DNA from: Verrucosispora sp. NA02020
Lineage (GTDB): Bacteria > Actinomycetota > Actinomycetes > Mycobacteriales > Micromonosporaceae
Reading direction: 5' to 3'
Assembly: GCF_013364215.1 (NCBI RefSeq)
Contig: NZ_CP054923.1
Span: 6,510,001 to 6,574,000 of the forward strand
Length of the DNA stretch: 64,000 nt
Both the position numbers and the translations under genes were made by a program. Numbering within the stretch: position 1 is the stretch's first letter; every line of letters starts with the position of its first letter. A model generated the notes under the pieces. That model had not been told where the DNA came from. It searched no databases and saw only the letters and a list, made by a program, of their open reading frames with translations. Of this stretch, positions 8,806-17,572 are shown piece after piece.

Positions 8806-9275
8806 CGGGAGCGGGTCGACCGCCAGCTGGACAGCAGCCGGGCCTGGAGCCCGAACATCTCCCGCTCCTCCTCCGGCTCCGCGTGGTCGTAGCCGAGCAG
8901 GTGCAGCACGCCGTGCACGGTGAGCAGGTGCAGCTCGTCGGCGGCACCGTGCCCGGCGGTCGCGGCCTGTTTCGCCGCCACCTCCGGGCAGAGCACGATG
9001 TCACCGAGCAGGGCCGGCTCGCCACCGGCGGCGGCGTTCTCCCCCGGCCCGTGGTCGACACTGCCCTCGTCCATGGGGAACGCGAGCACGTCGGTCGGAC
9101 CGTCGCCGCCCATCCAGCGATGGTTCAGCTCGGTCATGTAGTCGATGTCGACCAGCAGCACGGAGAGTTCGGCGAGGGGGTTGACCCCCATCTCGTCGAG
9201 CGCGTGCCGGGCGACGGCGAGCACGGCGTCGGTGTCGACCTCGACACCGGACTCGTTGGCGATCTCGATGGACAA
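8802..9275 (-). CDS. ybeY: rRNA maturation RNase YbeY
   Basis: Single-strand-specific metallo-endoribonuclease involved in 16S rRNA 3'-end maturation and ribosome quality control. The 157-residue protein carries the zinc motif H-x3-H-x5-H in [11 protein letters not shown] (about 120-130) and the conserved upstream segment [21 protein letters not shown]. An acidic insertion ([20 protein letters not shown]) follows that segment. It starts 15 nt after phoH, its classic partner, and its stop overlaps the next gene by 4 nt (ATGA), so phoH-ybeY-CBS are cotranscribed. Confidence 0.96.
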   Translation of the reverse strand: MSIEIANESGVEVDTDAVLAVARHALDEMGVNPLAELSVLLVDIDYMTELNHRWMGGDGPTDVLAFPMDEGSVDHGPGENAAAGGEPALLGDIVLCPEVAAKQAATAGHGAADELHLLTVHGVLHLLGYDHAEPEEEREMFGLQARLLSSWRSTRSR

Positions 9276-9290
9276 CTGTCTTCCCTCGGT

Positions 9291-11420
9291 CTAGCGGCGC
9301 CGGCCGGCGCGGTTGCCCTGGGCAGTGCGCCCGGCCACCGCGTGCACGCCCTGGGCCTGCTGGTTCTCGCGCTCGGCGTCCCACCGGGCGTACGCGTCGA
9401 CGATCTCACCGACCAGTCGGTGTCGCACCACGTCGGCGCTGGAGAGCTGCGCGAAGTGCACGTCCGGCACGCCTTCCAGGATCTCCCGGACCACGCGCAG
9501 CCCGCTGGTGGTCCCGCCGGGCAGGTCCACCTGGGTGACGTCACCGGTCACCACGATCTTGGAACCGAACCCGAGCCGGGTGAGGAACATCTTCATCTGC
9601 TCGGGCGTGGTGTTCTGCGCCTCGTCGAGAATGATGAACGCGTCGTTGAGCGTGTTGTGGGTGACCAGGAACTCGTCGGTGACGTAGAGCGAGTCCTCCG
9701 CTGCCACCTGGATGCACATCGTCTCCTGCACCCCGGCCGGGATGATCGAGTCGATGAACCGCATCGGGCGGCCACCACCGTGCTCCTCGTAGCGCTGACG
9801 CTTCCGGGCCAGCCGGAAGGGTGGGACACCCTCGGGTAGACGGATCTCCACCACGTAGGCGTCGGCCCGATGGGCGACCGAGCGGCCGTTCGCCAGGCCG
9901 GGTTTCCGACCCTCCGCCGCTCGGACGCCCCACGTGGCGACACCGCCCAACGACTGGACGAGGTAGACGACGTCGTCCCGTAGTCGGGGAGAGGTCGTCG
10001 AATACTGCACGCGGCAGGTGCGTCCCGCCTGCGTCGAGGGCCCACCGTCGGTGTCGAGCAGCCCCTGCAGGACGGCCAGGCGGACGTCGACGCTGTTGTG
10101 CTTGTAGACGTCCGGCACGAACTTGGTCCGCGACCTGGCCCCGGCCAGACCCAGCTCCCGGAGCGCGACGGTCACCGGGTTGGCCACGATCACCCCGCCG
10201 CGGTGCCCGTGCACGTGCCGGAGCACGTAGTCGTACTCGCTCTTGCGAACGAGTTCGATGTCGGTGAGCGTTTCCTCGATCGCGTGGGCGAGCTCCGGGT
10301 CCGCGGTGCAGAAACCCGGCGTCGTCCGGCACGAGATGGAGCCGTCCCCGAGCAGCAGACCGAGCACGTACGGATCGAGCGGAACGTCCTGCGGCTCCAG
10401 GTGCACGGGCGCGACGACCGGAAGCTCGTAGCGCCGGGTGTGACCCCGCCACTCCTGGCCGACCATCTCCTGGGTCTCGAGGGTGCGCCGAAGGCCGCGC
10501 CGTTTGTCCTCCGGCGTGGCGACGGTCCAGAGGTGTTCGCCACAGCACAGGGTGGACGCCCCGTCCTGGGTGGTGACCCGGTAGACCTTCTTGAGCCCCT
10601 GCGGGTAGATCCCGATCACCGGCGTGGGCGTCCCGTCCGACCCGATGACCAGATCGCCGATCCGGAGCGATCCGAACGGTTTGAAGCCCTCCGGCGTCAG
10701 GACCCGCGCGTCGTACGGCTGTGCCCTACCTCGCATGTACGCCAGCGGGGCGACCTCGATGGTGCCCGCCGCCATCAGCTTCGGAATGGTCTCCGGGTCC
10801 AGCATGTCGTGCAGCGCGTCGTAGAGCGGGCGCAGGTAGGGGTCGATCTTCTCGTTGAGCGTGCCGGGCAGGAAGCCCAGCCGCTCCCCCGCCTCGACCG
10901 CCGGTCGGGTCAGGATGATCCGGTTGACCTGCTTGGCCTGCAACGCCTGGACCGCCTTCGCCATGGCGAGGTAGGTCTTGCCGGTGCCGGCCGGGCCGAT
11001 GCCGAAGACGATGGTGTGCGCGTCGATCGCGTCGACGTAGCGCTTCTGCCCGAGCGTCTTGGGGCGGATGGTCCGCCCGCGCCGGGACAGGATGTTGAGC
11101 GTCAGGACCTCTGCGGGCCGCTCCGCGCCGCCCTGTTCGAGCATGCCGACGGTACGCCGGACGGCGTCTGTGGTCAGGATCTCGCCTTTCTCGATCAGTT
11201 CGAGGAGTTCGCTGAAGATCCGCTCGGCGAGGGCGTTGTCGGCGGGAGCACCGGTGATCGTGATCTCGTTGCCGCGTACGTGCACGTCACTGTTCACGGA
11301 GCGCTCGACCAGTCGCAGGATCTCGTCACCCGCGCCGAGGAGGTTGACCATGATCTTCGAGTCGGGGACCGTGATCTTGGTCTGCACCCGGGGCGGGTCG
11401 GGAGGTGGGGTGCCGGTCAT
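9291..11420 (-). CDS. phoH: PhoH-family ATPase precursor interrupted by an intein
   Basis: PhoH-like P-loop NTPase, associated with RNA metabolism and partner of YbeY. The frame encodes one polypeptide of 709 residues from ATG 11420, of which 357 form an intein; the spliced host protein would be about 352 residues, normal for the family. Counting from the longer alternative start at 11537 (39 residues more, ATG with a close GAGG), Walker A GPAGTGKT is at 181-188, the intein spans Ala272-Asn628, and Walker [10 protein letters not shown] follows at 634-642. The intein thus sits between the two ATP-binding motifs. A possible -10 TACGAT at 11502-11507 (minus) lies downstream of 11537, which favours the 11420 start; GTG 11447 is also possible. 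First gene of a five-gene series ending with era. Confidence 0.93.
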   Translation of the reverse strand: MTGTPPPDPPRVQTKITVPDSKIMVNLLGAGDEILRLVERSVNSDVHVRGNEITITGAPADNALAERIFSELLELIEKGEILTTDAVRRTVGMLEQGGAERPAEVLTLNILSRRGRTIRPKTLGQKRYVDAIDAHTIVFGIGPAGTGKTYLAMAKAVQALQAKQVNRIILTRPAVEAGERLGFLPGTLNEKIDPYLRPLYDALHDMLDPETIPKLMAAGTIEVAPLAYMRGRAQPYDARVLTPEGFKPFGSLRIGDLVIGSDGTPTPVIGIYPQGLKKVYRVTTQDGASTLCCGEHLWTVATPEDKRRGLRRTLETQEMVGQEWRGHTRRYELPVVAPVHLEPQDVPLDPYVLGLLLGDGSISCRTTPGFCTADPELAHAIEETLTDIELVRKSEYDYVLRHVHGHRGGVIVANPVTVALRELGLAGARSRTKFVPDVYKHNSVDVRLAVLQGLLDTDGGPSTQAGRTCRVQYSTTSPRLRDDVVYLVQSLGGVATWGVRAAEGRKPGLANGRSVAHRADAYVVEIRLPEGVPPFRLARKRQRYEEHGGGRPMRFIDSIIPAGVQETMCIQVAAEDSLYVTDEFLVTHNTLNDAFIILDEAQNTTPEQMKMFLTRLGFGSKIVVTGDVTQVDLPGGTTSGLRVVREILEGVPDVHFAQLSSADVVRHRLVGEIVDAYARWDAERENQQAQGVHAVAGRTAQGNRAGRRR
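9654..10724 (-). other. In-frame class 3-type LAGLIDADG intein within PhoH
   Basis: 357-codon protein-splicing element. Junctions: ...YMRGR / A1[12 protein letters not shown] at the 5' side and EFLVTHN / TLNDAF at the 3' side. The first residue is Ala instead of Cys/Ser, and the +1 extein residue is Thr. Block [10 protein letters not shown] supplies His (B:10) and Trp at intein position 66. Block F ETMCIQV has Cys at 337 (F:4). Block G VTHN has Thr355, His356 and Asn357. This Trp-Cys-Thr set is the published signature of class 3 inteins, in which the block F Cys is the first nucleophile. Two LAGLIDADG motifs (GLLLGDG near 122-128, QGLLDTDG near 220-227) keep their acidic residues, so a homing endonuclease may be active. 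GC content resembles its surroundings. Confidence 0.92.
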
Positions 11421-11643
11421 AGGTCGGGCCGAGGGGCCCTGCGCCACCTGCTCTCGATCTCGGCGCCGGGCCTGCTGCCACGGCGTGCGGACGTTGACTC
11501 CATCGTATCGTTTCCCCGCCGGGGACACGCCGCCCATTTACCTCGGGGCGGCCGGTCGCGACCCTCTGGTGCGCCTGCCCACCCCGGCACGGACCGATGA
11601 CCGGAACGGGATCCGACGACTGGCGCACAAGTAGACAAAAGAG

Positions 11644-13023
11644 TCAGCCGTCGGCCCGGAAGTCGTACCCGTCGAAGGTCTCCTGCCGTCGGGTGAACCG
11701 GTAGGTCGCCCAGTGCATCCGGACCACCTCGCCGGCGGAGTCCCGGGTCAGCCGGAGCAGTTCGCCGACCTCCCGGCCGGAGACCGTCCGGAACACGTCC
11801 GGCTGCTCCGGCACCGGCGCGAAGACCGCCGGCGGCCTCTCCGTCGGGTCACCGGCGCCCCGCGCTTGCAGGGCACCGTCGTGCCAGCCGAAGACGTACT
11901 CGAAACCCTCGCCCCACCAGCGGCCGAGCAGCCCTCGCAGGTGCTCCGGGGCCGGCGTGCCCGGCCGCCACGGCACGATGTCGGCCGGGTCGTGCTCGAC
12001 CGCGGCGGCGAGCAGCCGGTGCGGCAGTTCCAGCAGGTCCACGGCGGTACCGGAGGAACCCAGCACGGCGGCGCCGAACGCGGCGGGCGCCCCCTCGCCG
12101 CCCCGCCGGCCGTACACCCCGGCCAGGAACCCGGGCATCGCCCCGTCGTGCCCGACGTGCACCACCCGCTGTCCCTGCGGCACCAGGATCAGGCCCAGGC
12201 CGAAGCCACCCGACCACGTCGTCTCGTCGGTGACCGTCACCGGCCAGCGCATCTCCTCCAGCGTGGCCGGCGCGAGCACCCCGCCGGTCGGGTCCAGCGC
12301 CCCCGGGTCGGCCAGGAACGCGGCCCACCGGGCCATGTCACCGGCGGTGCTCCACAGCTGCGCGGCCGGCCCGACCGCGCCGAAGTCGGTCGGCGGCTCC
12401 GGGCGCGCCTCGTCGGAGTACGCGTCCACCAGGAACCCGGTCGCCGCGCGGGGCCCCGGGTCGACGGTGGTCGCGGTCAGCCCCAGCGGAGTGAGTACCC
12501 GCTCGGTCAGCACCTCGGCCCAGGTCCCGCCCCGCACCCGGCCGACCAGCCGGCCCAGCAGCGCCATGCCCAGGTTCGAGTAGTGGTAGCGGCGACCCGG
12601 CGGCAGCACCCGCTCCGCCCGGGCCAGCTCGGCGACCAGCCGGTCGGCGTCCGGCGCCCGCAACGTGTCCCAGACGTCGCCGTACGGCTCCCGTTGCAGG
12701 CCGGCGGTGTGCGACAGCAACCGGCGCACGGTCAGCTCGCCGTGCGCCGGCAGGTCCAGGTGCCGGTCCAGCGGGTCGTCGAGGTCGAGCAGGCCGTCGT
12801 CGCGGCACTGGAGGGTGAGCACGGCGGTGAACGTCTTGGTCACCGACCCGATCCGGAACCGGGTGTCCTCGTCCAGCGCGGTGTCGTTGCCGGTGCCGCC
12901 GACCACGCACGTCCACAGCGGGCGGTCCGCCCGGTGCACCGCCGCCGCCACGGCCGGCACCCGTCCCCGCGCCTGGACCTCCCGGACCATCCGGTCGAGT
13001 CGACCGGTGGCGGCTGTGGTCAC
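11644..13023 (-). CDS. Serine hydrolase of the beta-lactamase/DD-peptidase family
   Basis: A 459-residue class C-type serine hydrolase. The nucleophile motif S-x-x-K is in RIGSVTKTFTA (Ser about 59, Lys about 62), and the second motif Y-x-N is in RYHYSNLGMALLG (about 147). A HxG-type third motif may be HVGHDGAMPG (about 267). A C-terminal beta domain follows. No signal peptide is evident, so it is probably cytoplasmic and likely an esterase or peptidase rather than an antibiotic-resistance enzyme; the substrate is unknown. Its start overlaps the stop of the upstream HIT gene by 4 nt, so the two are cotranscribed. Confidence 0.88.
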   Translation of the reverse strand: MTTAATGRLDRMVREVQARGRVPAVAAAVHRADRPLWTCVVGGTGNDTALDEDTRFRIGSVTKTFTAVLTLQCRDDGLLDLDDPLDRHLDLPAHGELTVRRLLSHTAGLQREPYGDVWDTLRAPDADRLVAELARAERVLPPGRRYHYSNLGMALLGRLVGRVRGGTWAEVLTERVLTPLGLTATTVDPGPRAATGFLVDAYSDEARPEPPTDFGAVGPAAQLWSTAGDMARWAAFLADPGALDPTGGVLAPATLEEMRWPVTVTDETTWSGGFGLGLILVPQGQRVVHVGHDGAMPGFLAGVYGRRGGEGAPAAFGAAVLGSSGTAVDLLELPHRLLAAAVEHDPADIVPWRPGTPAPEHLRGLLGRWWGEGFEYVFGWHDGALQARGAGDPTERPPAVFAPVPEQPDVFRTVSGREVGELLRLTRDSAGEVVRMHWATYRFTRRQETFDGYDFRADG

Positions 13024-13382
13024 GCCACGCTCCGGGCCAGCATCGGCCCGAGCGGCGCACCACCCAACAGGTGCGCGTGCACGTGGAAGACCTCCTGACC
13101 GCCGTACGCCCCGGTGTTGAACATCAGCCGGAAGCCGTCCCCGAGCAGCCCCTCGTCCTCGGCCACCGCGGCGGCCGTGGCCAGCACCTCACCGGCCAGC
13201 GCCGGATCGCCGGCGGCCAGGGTGGCCACGTCGGCGTAGTGCTCCTTGGGGATGACGAGGACGTGCACCGGCGCCTTCGGGTCGATGTCGCGGAAGGCGA
13301 GCGTGGTGGGGGTCTCGCGGACCACGGTGGCCGGGATCTCCCCGGCGACGATCCGGCAGAACAGGCAGTCAGGAGTACTCAC
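13020..13382 (-). CDS. HIT-family nucleotide-binding hydrolase
   Basis: Histidine-triad protein of 120 residues, related to HinT purine nucleoside phosphoramidases. It has the N-terminal CLFCRIVAGEIP (zinc-type Cys pair), KAPVHVLVIPKEH, and the triad VFHVHAHLLGG (about 98-108) that supplies the catalytic His. The start is GTG at 13382, with no Shine-Dalgarno. A TACACT hexamer lies 6 nt before it, suggesting a leaderless transcript whose -10 box is partly formed by the end of the adjacent hairpin repeat. It is followed by the serine hydrolase with a 4-nt overlap. Confidence 0.93.
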   Translation of the reverse strand: MSTPDCLFCRIVAGEIPATVVRETPTTLAFRDIDPKAPVHVLVIPKEHYADVATLAAGDPALAGEVLATAAAVAEDEGLLGDGFRLMFNTGAYGGQEVFHVHAHLLGGAPLGPMLARSVA

Positions 13383-13384
13383 CG

Positions 13385-13397
13385 GGGCAGTGTAAGG
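13385..13397 (-). promoter_or_regulatory. Candidate leaderless promoter of the HIT gene
   Basis: On the minus strand, CCTTACACTGCCCCG immediately precedes the GTG at 13382. TACACT fits the TAnnnT -10 consensus and ends 6 nt from the start codon, the spacing expected for a leaderless mRNA. The TTACA part is the outer end of hairpin repeat copy 2. No convincing -35 is seen. Confidence 0.4.
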
Positions 13398-13447
13398 AAG
13401 GGCCCCCTACTAACGCCTCGTGTATAGGAAGGGTCCCTTCCTTACAT
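13391..13447. repeat. Dispersed hairpin repeat, family I copy 2
   Basis: Outer arms TGTAAGGAAGGG / CCCTTCCTTACA pair, and the core is CTAACGCCTCGTGTATAG. The inner arms do not match: the left arm is of the copy 6 type (GGCCCCCTACTA), the right arm of the copy 5 type (GGAAGGGTCCC), as if two repeats had recombined. It lies between the divergent starts of the HIT gene and the SDR gene, so here it cannot be a simple terminator of a flanking gene. Confidence 0.9.
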
Positions 13448-13465
13448 CTGGGCGGGTGCGGCAGG

Positions 13466-14236
13466 ATGGCGCGCATGTCGGGGCGGGCGGTACTGGTCAC
13501 GGGTGGGTCACGCGGCATCGGACGGGCGGTGGTCACGGCGTTCGCCGCCTCCGGCGACCGGGTGGCGATCCACCACCGCGACTCGGCAGACCTGGCCGAG
13601 GCGTTGCGGGCCGCGCTTCCCGGCGACGGCCATCTGGTGGTCCGCGCCGACCTGGCCGACCCCGACGCGGTACGGGCGATGGTGGACGAGGCGGCGGAAC
13701 GACTCGGCGGGCTCGACGTACTCGTCAACAACGCCGGGGTGTTCGGCCCGGCCGATCCACCGCACCCGGTCTTCGAGAGCAGCTACGAGCAGTGGCAGAG
13801 ACGGTGGCGCGCGATCCTCGACACCAACCTGCTCGGTGCCGCCAACGCCGCCTGGTGCGCGGCCCAGCACATGCGCTCGGGCGGCGGGCGCATCGTCAAC
13901 GTCTCGTCGCGCGGCGCGTTCCGAGGCGAGCCTGCCAACCCGGCGTACGGGGCCAGCAAGGCCGGGCTCAACGCGATGGCCCAGTCGCTTGCGGTGGCCC
14001 TGGCGCCGTACGGCATCGCGGTCGCCACGGTCGCGCCCGGTTTCGTGGCGACCGACATGACCAACGAGCACCTGAAGTCGCCGCGCGGCGACGCGGTCCG
14101 GGCACAGAGCCCGTTCGACCGGGTGGCCCGCCCCGAGGAGATCGCGGCGGCGGTGCACTGGTTGGCCAGCCCCGAGGCGGAGTGGGCCTCCGGCACCATC
14201 GTGGACCTCAACGGCGCCTCCTACCTGCGCACCTAG
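13466..14236 (+). CDS. SDR-family oxidoreductase
   Basis: Classical short-chain dehydrogenase/reductase of 256 residues. Cofactor motif TGGSRGIG at about 12-19, NNAG at about 91-94, catalytic Ser in NVSSRGAF (about 147-149), and YxxxK in YGASKAGLNAM (about 160-164). The C-terminus has the usual WASGTIVDLNGASYL. The substrate is unknown; the set resembles 3-oxoacyl-ACP reductase-like enzymes. ATG 13466 is used; ATG 13475 (MSGRAVLV) is an alternative. Single gene, divergent from HIT, followed by a hairpin terminator. Confidence 0.9.
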   Translation: MARMSGRAVLVTGGSRGIGRAVVTAFAASGDRVAIHHRDSADLAEALRAALPGDGHLVVRADLADPDAVRAMVDEAAERLGGLDVLVNNAGVFGPADPPHPVFESSYEQWQRRWRAILDTNLLGAANAAWCAAQHMRSGGGRIVNVSSRGAFRGEPANPAYGASKAGLNAMAQSLAVALAPYGIAVATVAPGFVATDMTNEHLKSPRGDAVRAQSPFDRVARPEEIAAAVHWLASPEAEWASGTIVDLNGASYLRT

Positions 14237-14243
14237 AGATCCC

Positions 14244-14269
14244 CGGCCGGAGAGCGCCGCGTCCGGCCG
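14244..14269 (+). terminator. Hairpin terminator after the SDR gene
   Basis: CGGCCGGA / TCCGGCCG form an 8-bp stem with a 10-nt loop, starting 7 nt after the SDR stop. No T-tract follows. It also lies downstream of the convergent rsmE gene, though 117 nt away. Confidence 0.5.
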
Positions 14270-14385
14270 CAAACCGTTGCGTCCGTTGAAGCAGAGCAAA
14301 GGAGCCGAGGTGCATTACCCCGGCCCGGCCACGACCCGTCGGGCAGGGCGTACCGGCCTCGCCGCGCGGGCGTGGCCGGTGACGG

Positions 14386-15120
14386 TCACCAGCGCAGCAG
14401 TCGGGTGGCGAGCACGGCCAGCGCGGCCACCCCGGCCGTGGAGGTACGCAGCACCGACGGGCCGAGCCGGACCGGACGCGCGCCGGCCTCCTGGAAGGCC
14501 GCCAGCTCGGCCGGAGTGATGCCGCCTTCCGGGCCGACCACCAGCACGATCTCGCCCCGGTCGGGCAACTCGACGGTGGTCAGCCGGTCGCTCGCCTCCT
14601 CGTGCAGCACATAGCCGGCGGCGGCCCCCGCGATCCGGCGGGCCACCGACGTGCCGGACTCGTCCGGGGCACCGGCGACCACCGGCAGCCACGCCCGACG
14701 GGCCTGCTTCGCCGCCTCCCGGGCGGTCGCCACCCACTTGGCCCGGGCCCGGACGCCTCGTTCGCCGCGCCACTGCACCACCGAGCGGGACGCCGCCCAG
14801 GGGACGATCTCGTCCACGCCCGTCTCGGTCATCGCCTGCACGGCCAGCTCACCCCGGTCGCCCTTGGCGATGCCCTGCACCACCACCAGTCGCGGGTGCG
14901 CCGCGTCGACGTACCCGCGAGCGGTGATGTCCAGGTCGAGGGTGCCCCGGCCGACGGCGGTGACCACCGCCTCGGCGGTGCCGCCCCGACCGTCGGCGAG
15001 CAGCAGCTCCTCGCCGACCCGGAGCCGCTGCACGGTGGCCGCGTGGTGGCCCTCCGGCCCGTCGAGCACCGTCGAGTCGGTGGTGGGCAGCGACTCGACC
15101 AGGAAGAGCGGAGCGGACAC
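14386..15120 (-). CDS. rsmE: 16S rRNA (uracil(1498)-N(3))-methyltransferase
   Basis: SPOUT methyltransferase that methylates U1498 of 16S rRNA. The 244-residue protein has the N-terminal RNA-binding PUA-like part (EGHHAATVQRLRVGEELLLADGRG) and the knotted SAM-binding C-terminus with LVVGPEGGITPAE (about 172-184) and LGPSVLRTSTA (about 219-229), both diagnostic. Its start is 1 nt after the dnaJ stop, so it is the third gene of the hrcA-dnaJ-rsmE heat-shock operon, a common actinobacterial and firmicute arrangement. Confidence 0.95.
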   Translation of the reverse strand: MSAPLFLVESLPTTDSTVLDGPEGHHAATVQRLRVGEELLLADGRGGTAEAVVTAVGRGTLDLDITARGYVDAAHPRLVVVQGIAKGDRGELAVQAMTETGVDEIVPWAASRSVVQWRGERGVRARAKWVATAREAAKQARRAWLPVVAGAPDESGTSVARRIAGAAAGYVLHEEASDRLTTVELPDRGEIVLVVGPEGGITPAELAAFQEAGARPVRLGPSVLRTSTAGVAALAVLATRLLRW

Positions 15121-15121
15121 C

Positions 15122-16267
15122 TCAGGCGTGGCCGTTGAAGGCGTCGCGCATCCGGGAGAAGAACCCGCCCTGCTTGCTGAGCTCGGCGACCTCCTCGCCC
15201 CGGGTCACGGCGAACTCCCGCAACATCCGCTCCTGGTCGGCGTCGAGCTTGGTCGGGGTACGCACGTCGAGGTGGACGTAGAGGTCGCCCCGACCGGCAC
15301 CGCGCAGGTGCGGTACGCCCCTGGCCCGTAGCCGCAGCGTGCTGCCCGGCTGGGTGCCCGGCTTCACGTCGACCGGCTCCTCGCTGTCCAGCGTCTTGAT
15401 GGTCAGCCGGGTGCCGAGCGCGGCGGCGGTCATCGGCACGGTGACCCGGCAGTGCAGGTCGTCGCCCTTGCGGGAGAAGACGTCGTGCGGCCGCTCGTGG
15501 ATCTCCACGTAGAGGTCACCGGCGGTGCCGCCACCCGGGCCGACCTCGCCCTGCTGCGCCAGGCGGATCCGCATCCCGTCCTCGACGCCGGCCGGGATCT
15601 TCACGGTCAGCGAGCGGCGGGTGCGGACCCGGCCGTCACCGGCGCAGGTGGGGCAGGGGTGCGGGATGGTCGTGCCGTAGCCCTGGCAGACCGTGCACGG
15701 CCGGGCGGAGACCACCTGGCCGAGGAAGGTGCGCTGCACCGACTGCACCTCGCCCCGACCACCGCACGCCTCGCAGGTGGCCAGGTGGGTGCCGGCGGCG
15801 GTACCGGCCCCGGTGCAGGTGGTGCAGAGCACGGCGGTGTCGACCGTGATCGGTGCCTCGACCCCGAAGGCGGTCTCCTGCAGGTCCAGTTCGAGCCGCA
15901 GGATCGCGTCGGCCCCGGGCCGGGTACGCGGTCGCGGGCCACGCCCGGCGCCGGTGGCCCCGCCGAAGAAGGCGTCCATGATGTCCTGGAAGCCGACGAA
16001 GGGTCCGGCGCCACCGGGGCCGCCCGGCCCACCGGCACCGCCGCCGCCCGGGGCGAGCGGGTCGCCACCGAGGTCGACGATCTGCCGTTTCCGGTCGTCG
16101 GACAACACCTCGTACGCGGCGTTGATGTCCTTGAACTTCTCCTGGGCCTCCGGGTCCGGATTCACGTCCGGGTGGAACTGGCGCGCCAGCTTGCGGTAGG
16201 CGCGCTTGATCTCGTCGTCGGAGGCCCCTCGGCTCACGCCGAGAATGCCGTAGTAGTCCCTGGCCAC
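15122..16267 (-). CDS. dnaJ: Chaperone DnaJ
   Basis: Hsp40 co-chaperone that delivers unfolded proteins to DnaK and stimulates its ATPase. The 381-residue protein has the J domain (1-70) with HPD in RQFHPDVNP, a Gly-rich stretch (about 72-110), the zinc-binding domain with four CxxCxGxG-type motifs ([32 protein letters not shown], about 148-215) and the C-terminal client-binding domain. It follows hrcA by 73 nt and is cotranscribed with it under CIRCE control. Its linkage to hrcA rather than dnaK is typical of the second (dnaJ2) copy in actinobacteria. Confidence 0.96.
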   Translation of the reverse strand: MARDYYGILGVSRGASDDEIKRAYRKLARQFHPDVNPDPEAQEKFKDINAAYEVLSDDRKRQIVDLGGDPLAPGGGGAGGPGGPGGAGPFVGFQDIMDAFFGGATGAGRGPRPRTRPGADAILRLELDLQETAFGVEAPITVDTAVLCTTCTGAGTAAGTHLATCEACGGRGEVQSVQRTFLGQVVSARPCTVCQGYGTTIPHPCPTCAGDGRVRTRRSLTVKIPAGVEDGMRIRLAQQGEVGPGGGTAGDLYVEIHERPHDVFSRKGDDLHCRVTVPMTAAALGTRLTIKTLDSEEPVDVKPGTQPGSTLRLRARGVPHLRGAGRGDLYVHLDVRTPTKLDADQERMLREFAVTRGEEVAELSKQGGFFSRMRDAFNGHA

Positions 16268-16340
16268 TGGGTTCCGTGTCCTCGTGTTCGTCTCGCGTTA
16301 CGCCGGTCGGTGGCGGCAGCCTGCCGTCGGCCCTGACTGG

Positions 16341-17363
16341 TCAGTTCTGGGCCAGCAGCTCGCCCACGTAGCGTGCCACGGCCCTCACCGTGGCGATTGT
16401 TCCGGGGTAGTCCATCCGGGTCGGACCCAGCACGCCCATCCCCCCGACGATGGTCGCGCCCGGGCCGTATCCGGTGCTGACCACGGACGCCGCCCGTAGG
16501 TTGTCGATCTGGTTCTCGTCGCCGATGCGGACCCGCAGCGTGCTCGGCTCGACCTCGCCGATGAGCTTGAGCAGCACCACCTCCTCCTCGAGCGCTTCGA
16601 GGATGGGGCGCAGCGACCCCTGGAAGTCGAGCAGGCCGCCCCGGGCCAGGTTGGCGGTGCCGGCCAGGGCGAGCCGCTCCTCGTGCCGTTCGACGAGGGT
16701 CTCCAGCAGGACGGTGGAGAGCGTGGTCATGGCCGCCCGCAGGTGCGGCGCGCACTCGTCGATGAGTGTCTGCACCAGCGGTGGCGTGTCGGACAGGCGG
16801 GTGCCGACCAGCTTCTCGTTGACGAGTCGGCGCAGGTCCAGGACGTCGTCGGCGGGGACCGGCGCGGGCAGTTCGACCAGCCGCTGCTCGACCCGGCCGG
16901 TGTCGGCGATCATCACCAGCGTCAGCCGGGTGGTGGAGATCGGCACGAGTTCCAGGTGCCGGACGGTGGAGCGGGCCAGGCTCGGGTACTGCACCACGGC
17001 GACCTGGCGGGTGAGTTGCGCGAGCAGGCGTACGGTGCGGTGCACCACGTCGTCGAGGTCCACTGCGCCGACCAGGAACCGTTCGATCGCCCGCCGTTCG
17101 GCGGGGCTGAGCGGCTTGACCCGACTGAGCCGGTCGACGAAGAGGCGGTAGCCACGGTCGGTGGGCACCCGCCCGGCACTGGTGTGCGGCTGGCGGATGT
17201 AGCCCTCCTCCTCCAGCACGGCCATGTCGTTGCGGACCGTGGCGGGGGACACACCGAGTTGGTGCCGTTCGACGAGGGCCTTGCTGCCGACCGGCTCCTG
17301 GGTGGCGACGTAGTCCTCGACGATCGCCCGGAGCACGGCGAGTTTCCGGTCGTCGAGACCCAT
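16341..17363 (-). CDS. hrcA: Heat-inducible transcription repressor HrcA
   Basis: Repressor that binds CIRCE operators and keeps heat-shock chaperone genes off until GroEL becomes occupied. The 340-residue protein starts [19 protein letters not shown], followed by the winged-helix segment [20 protein letters not shown] (about 38-57) and [16 protein letters not shown], all diagnostic, then the GAF-like dimerisation region. ATG 17363 is chosen because GGAGG lies 8 nt upstream; a GTG at 17372 is less well placed. The CIRCE operator is 40-84 nt upstream, so the gene is autoregulated together with dnaJ and rsmE. Confidence 0.96.
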   Translation of the reverse strand: MGLDDRKLAVLRAIVEDYVATQEPVGSKALVERHQLGVSPATVRNDMAVLEEEGYIRQPHTSAGRVPTDRGYRLFVDRLSRVKPLSPAERRAIERFLVGAVDLDDVVHRTVRLLAQLTRQVAVVQYPSLARSTVRHLELVPISTTRLTLVMIADTGRVEQRLVELPAPVPADDVLDLRRLVNEKLVGTRLSDTPPLVQTLIDECAPHLRAAMTTLSTVLLETLVERHEERLALAGTANLARGGLLDFQGSLRPILEALEEEVVLLKLIGEVEPSTLRVRIGDENQIDNLRAASVVSTGYGPGATIVGGMGVLGPTRMDYPGTIATVRAVARYVGELLAQN

Positions 17364-17402
17364 CCTCCCCACCTCCTGTCGCAGGTCAGCCCGGAGCGCC
17401 CG

Positions 17403-17447
17403 GAGTGCCAGAGGAACACTCTGGCACTCGACTGTAGCGAGTGCCAG
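17403..17447 (-). promoter_or_regulatory. Three-half-site CIRCE operator of hrcA-dnaJ
   Basis: GAGTGCCAG (17403-17411), nine bases, CTGGCACTC (17421-17429), nine bases, GAGTGCCAG (17439-17447). The right-hand pair is a standard CIRCE (CTGGCACTC-N9-GAGTGCCAG, GC-rich version of TTAGCACTC-N9-GAGTGCTAA). The left-hand pair shares its middle half-site and forms an everted repeat with the same spacing. On the minus strand a TACAGT -10-like hexamer (17431-17436) lies inside the spacer of the standard CIRCE, so bound HrcA would block the promoter. Confidence 0.93.
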
Positions 17448-17572
17448 TCTACGTCGGCGTTCCCGTGCCCGCGATGATCAAGACTTCCCGGATGTCCGGA
17501 AACCGATCGGCGGGTTGACACTCCCCGGTGTCGCTATGGTGCGCCGTTGCCGCTGGCACCTACCGTGACCAC

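Noticed and set aside
17515..17540. TTGACA...TATGGT as a standard promoter for the DUF4870 gene
   Set aside because: The spacing is only 14 nt, too short for a vegetative promoter; TTGACA alone is mentioned as a possible -35.
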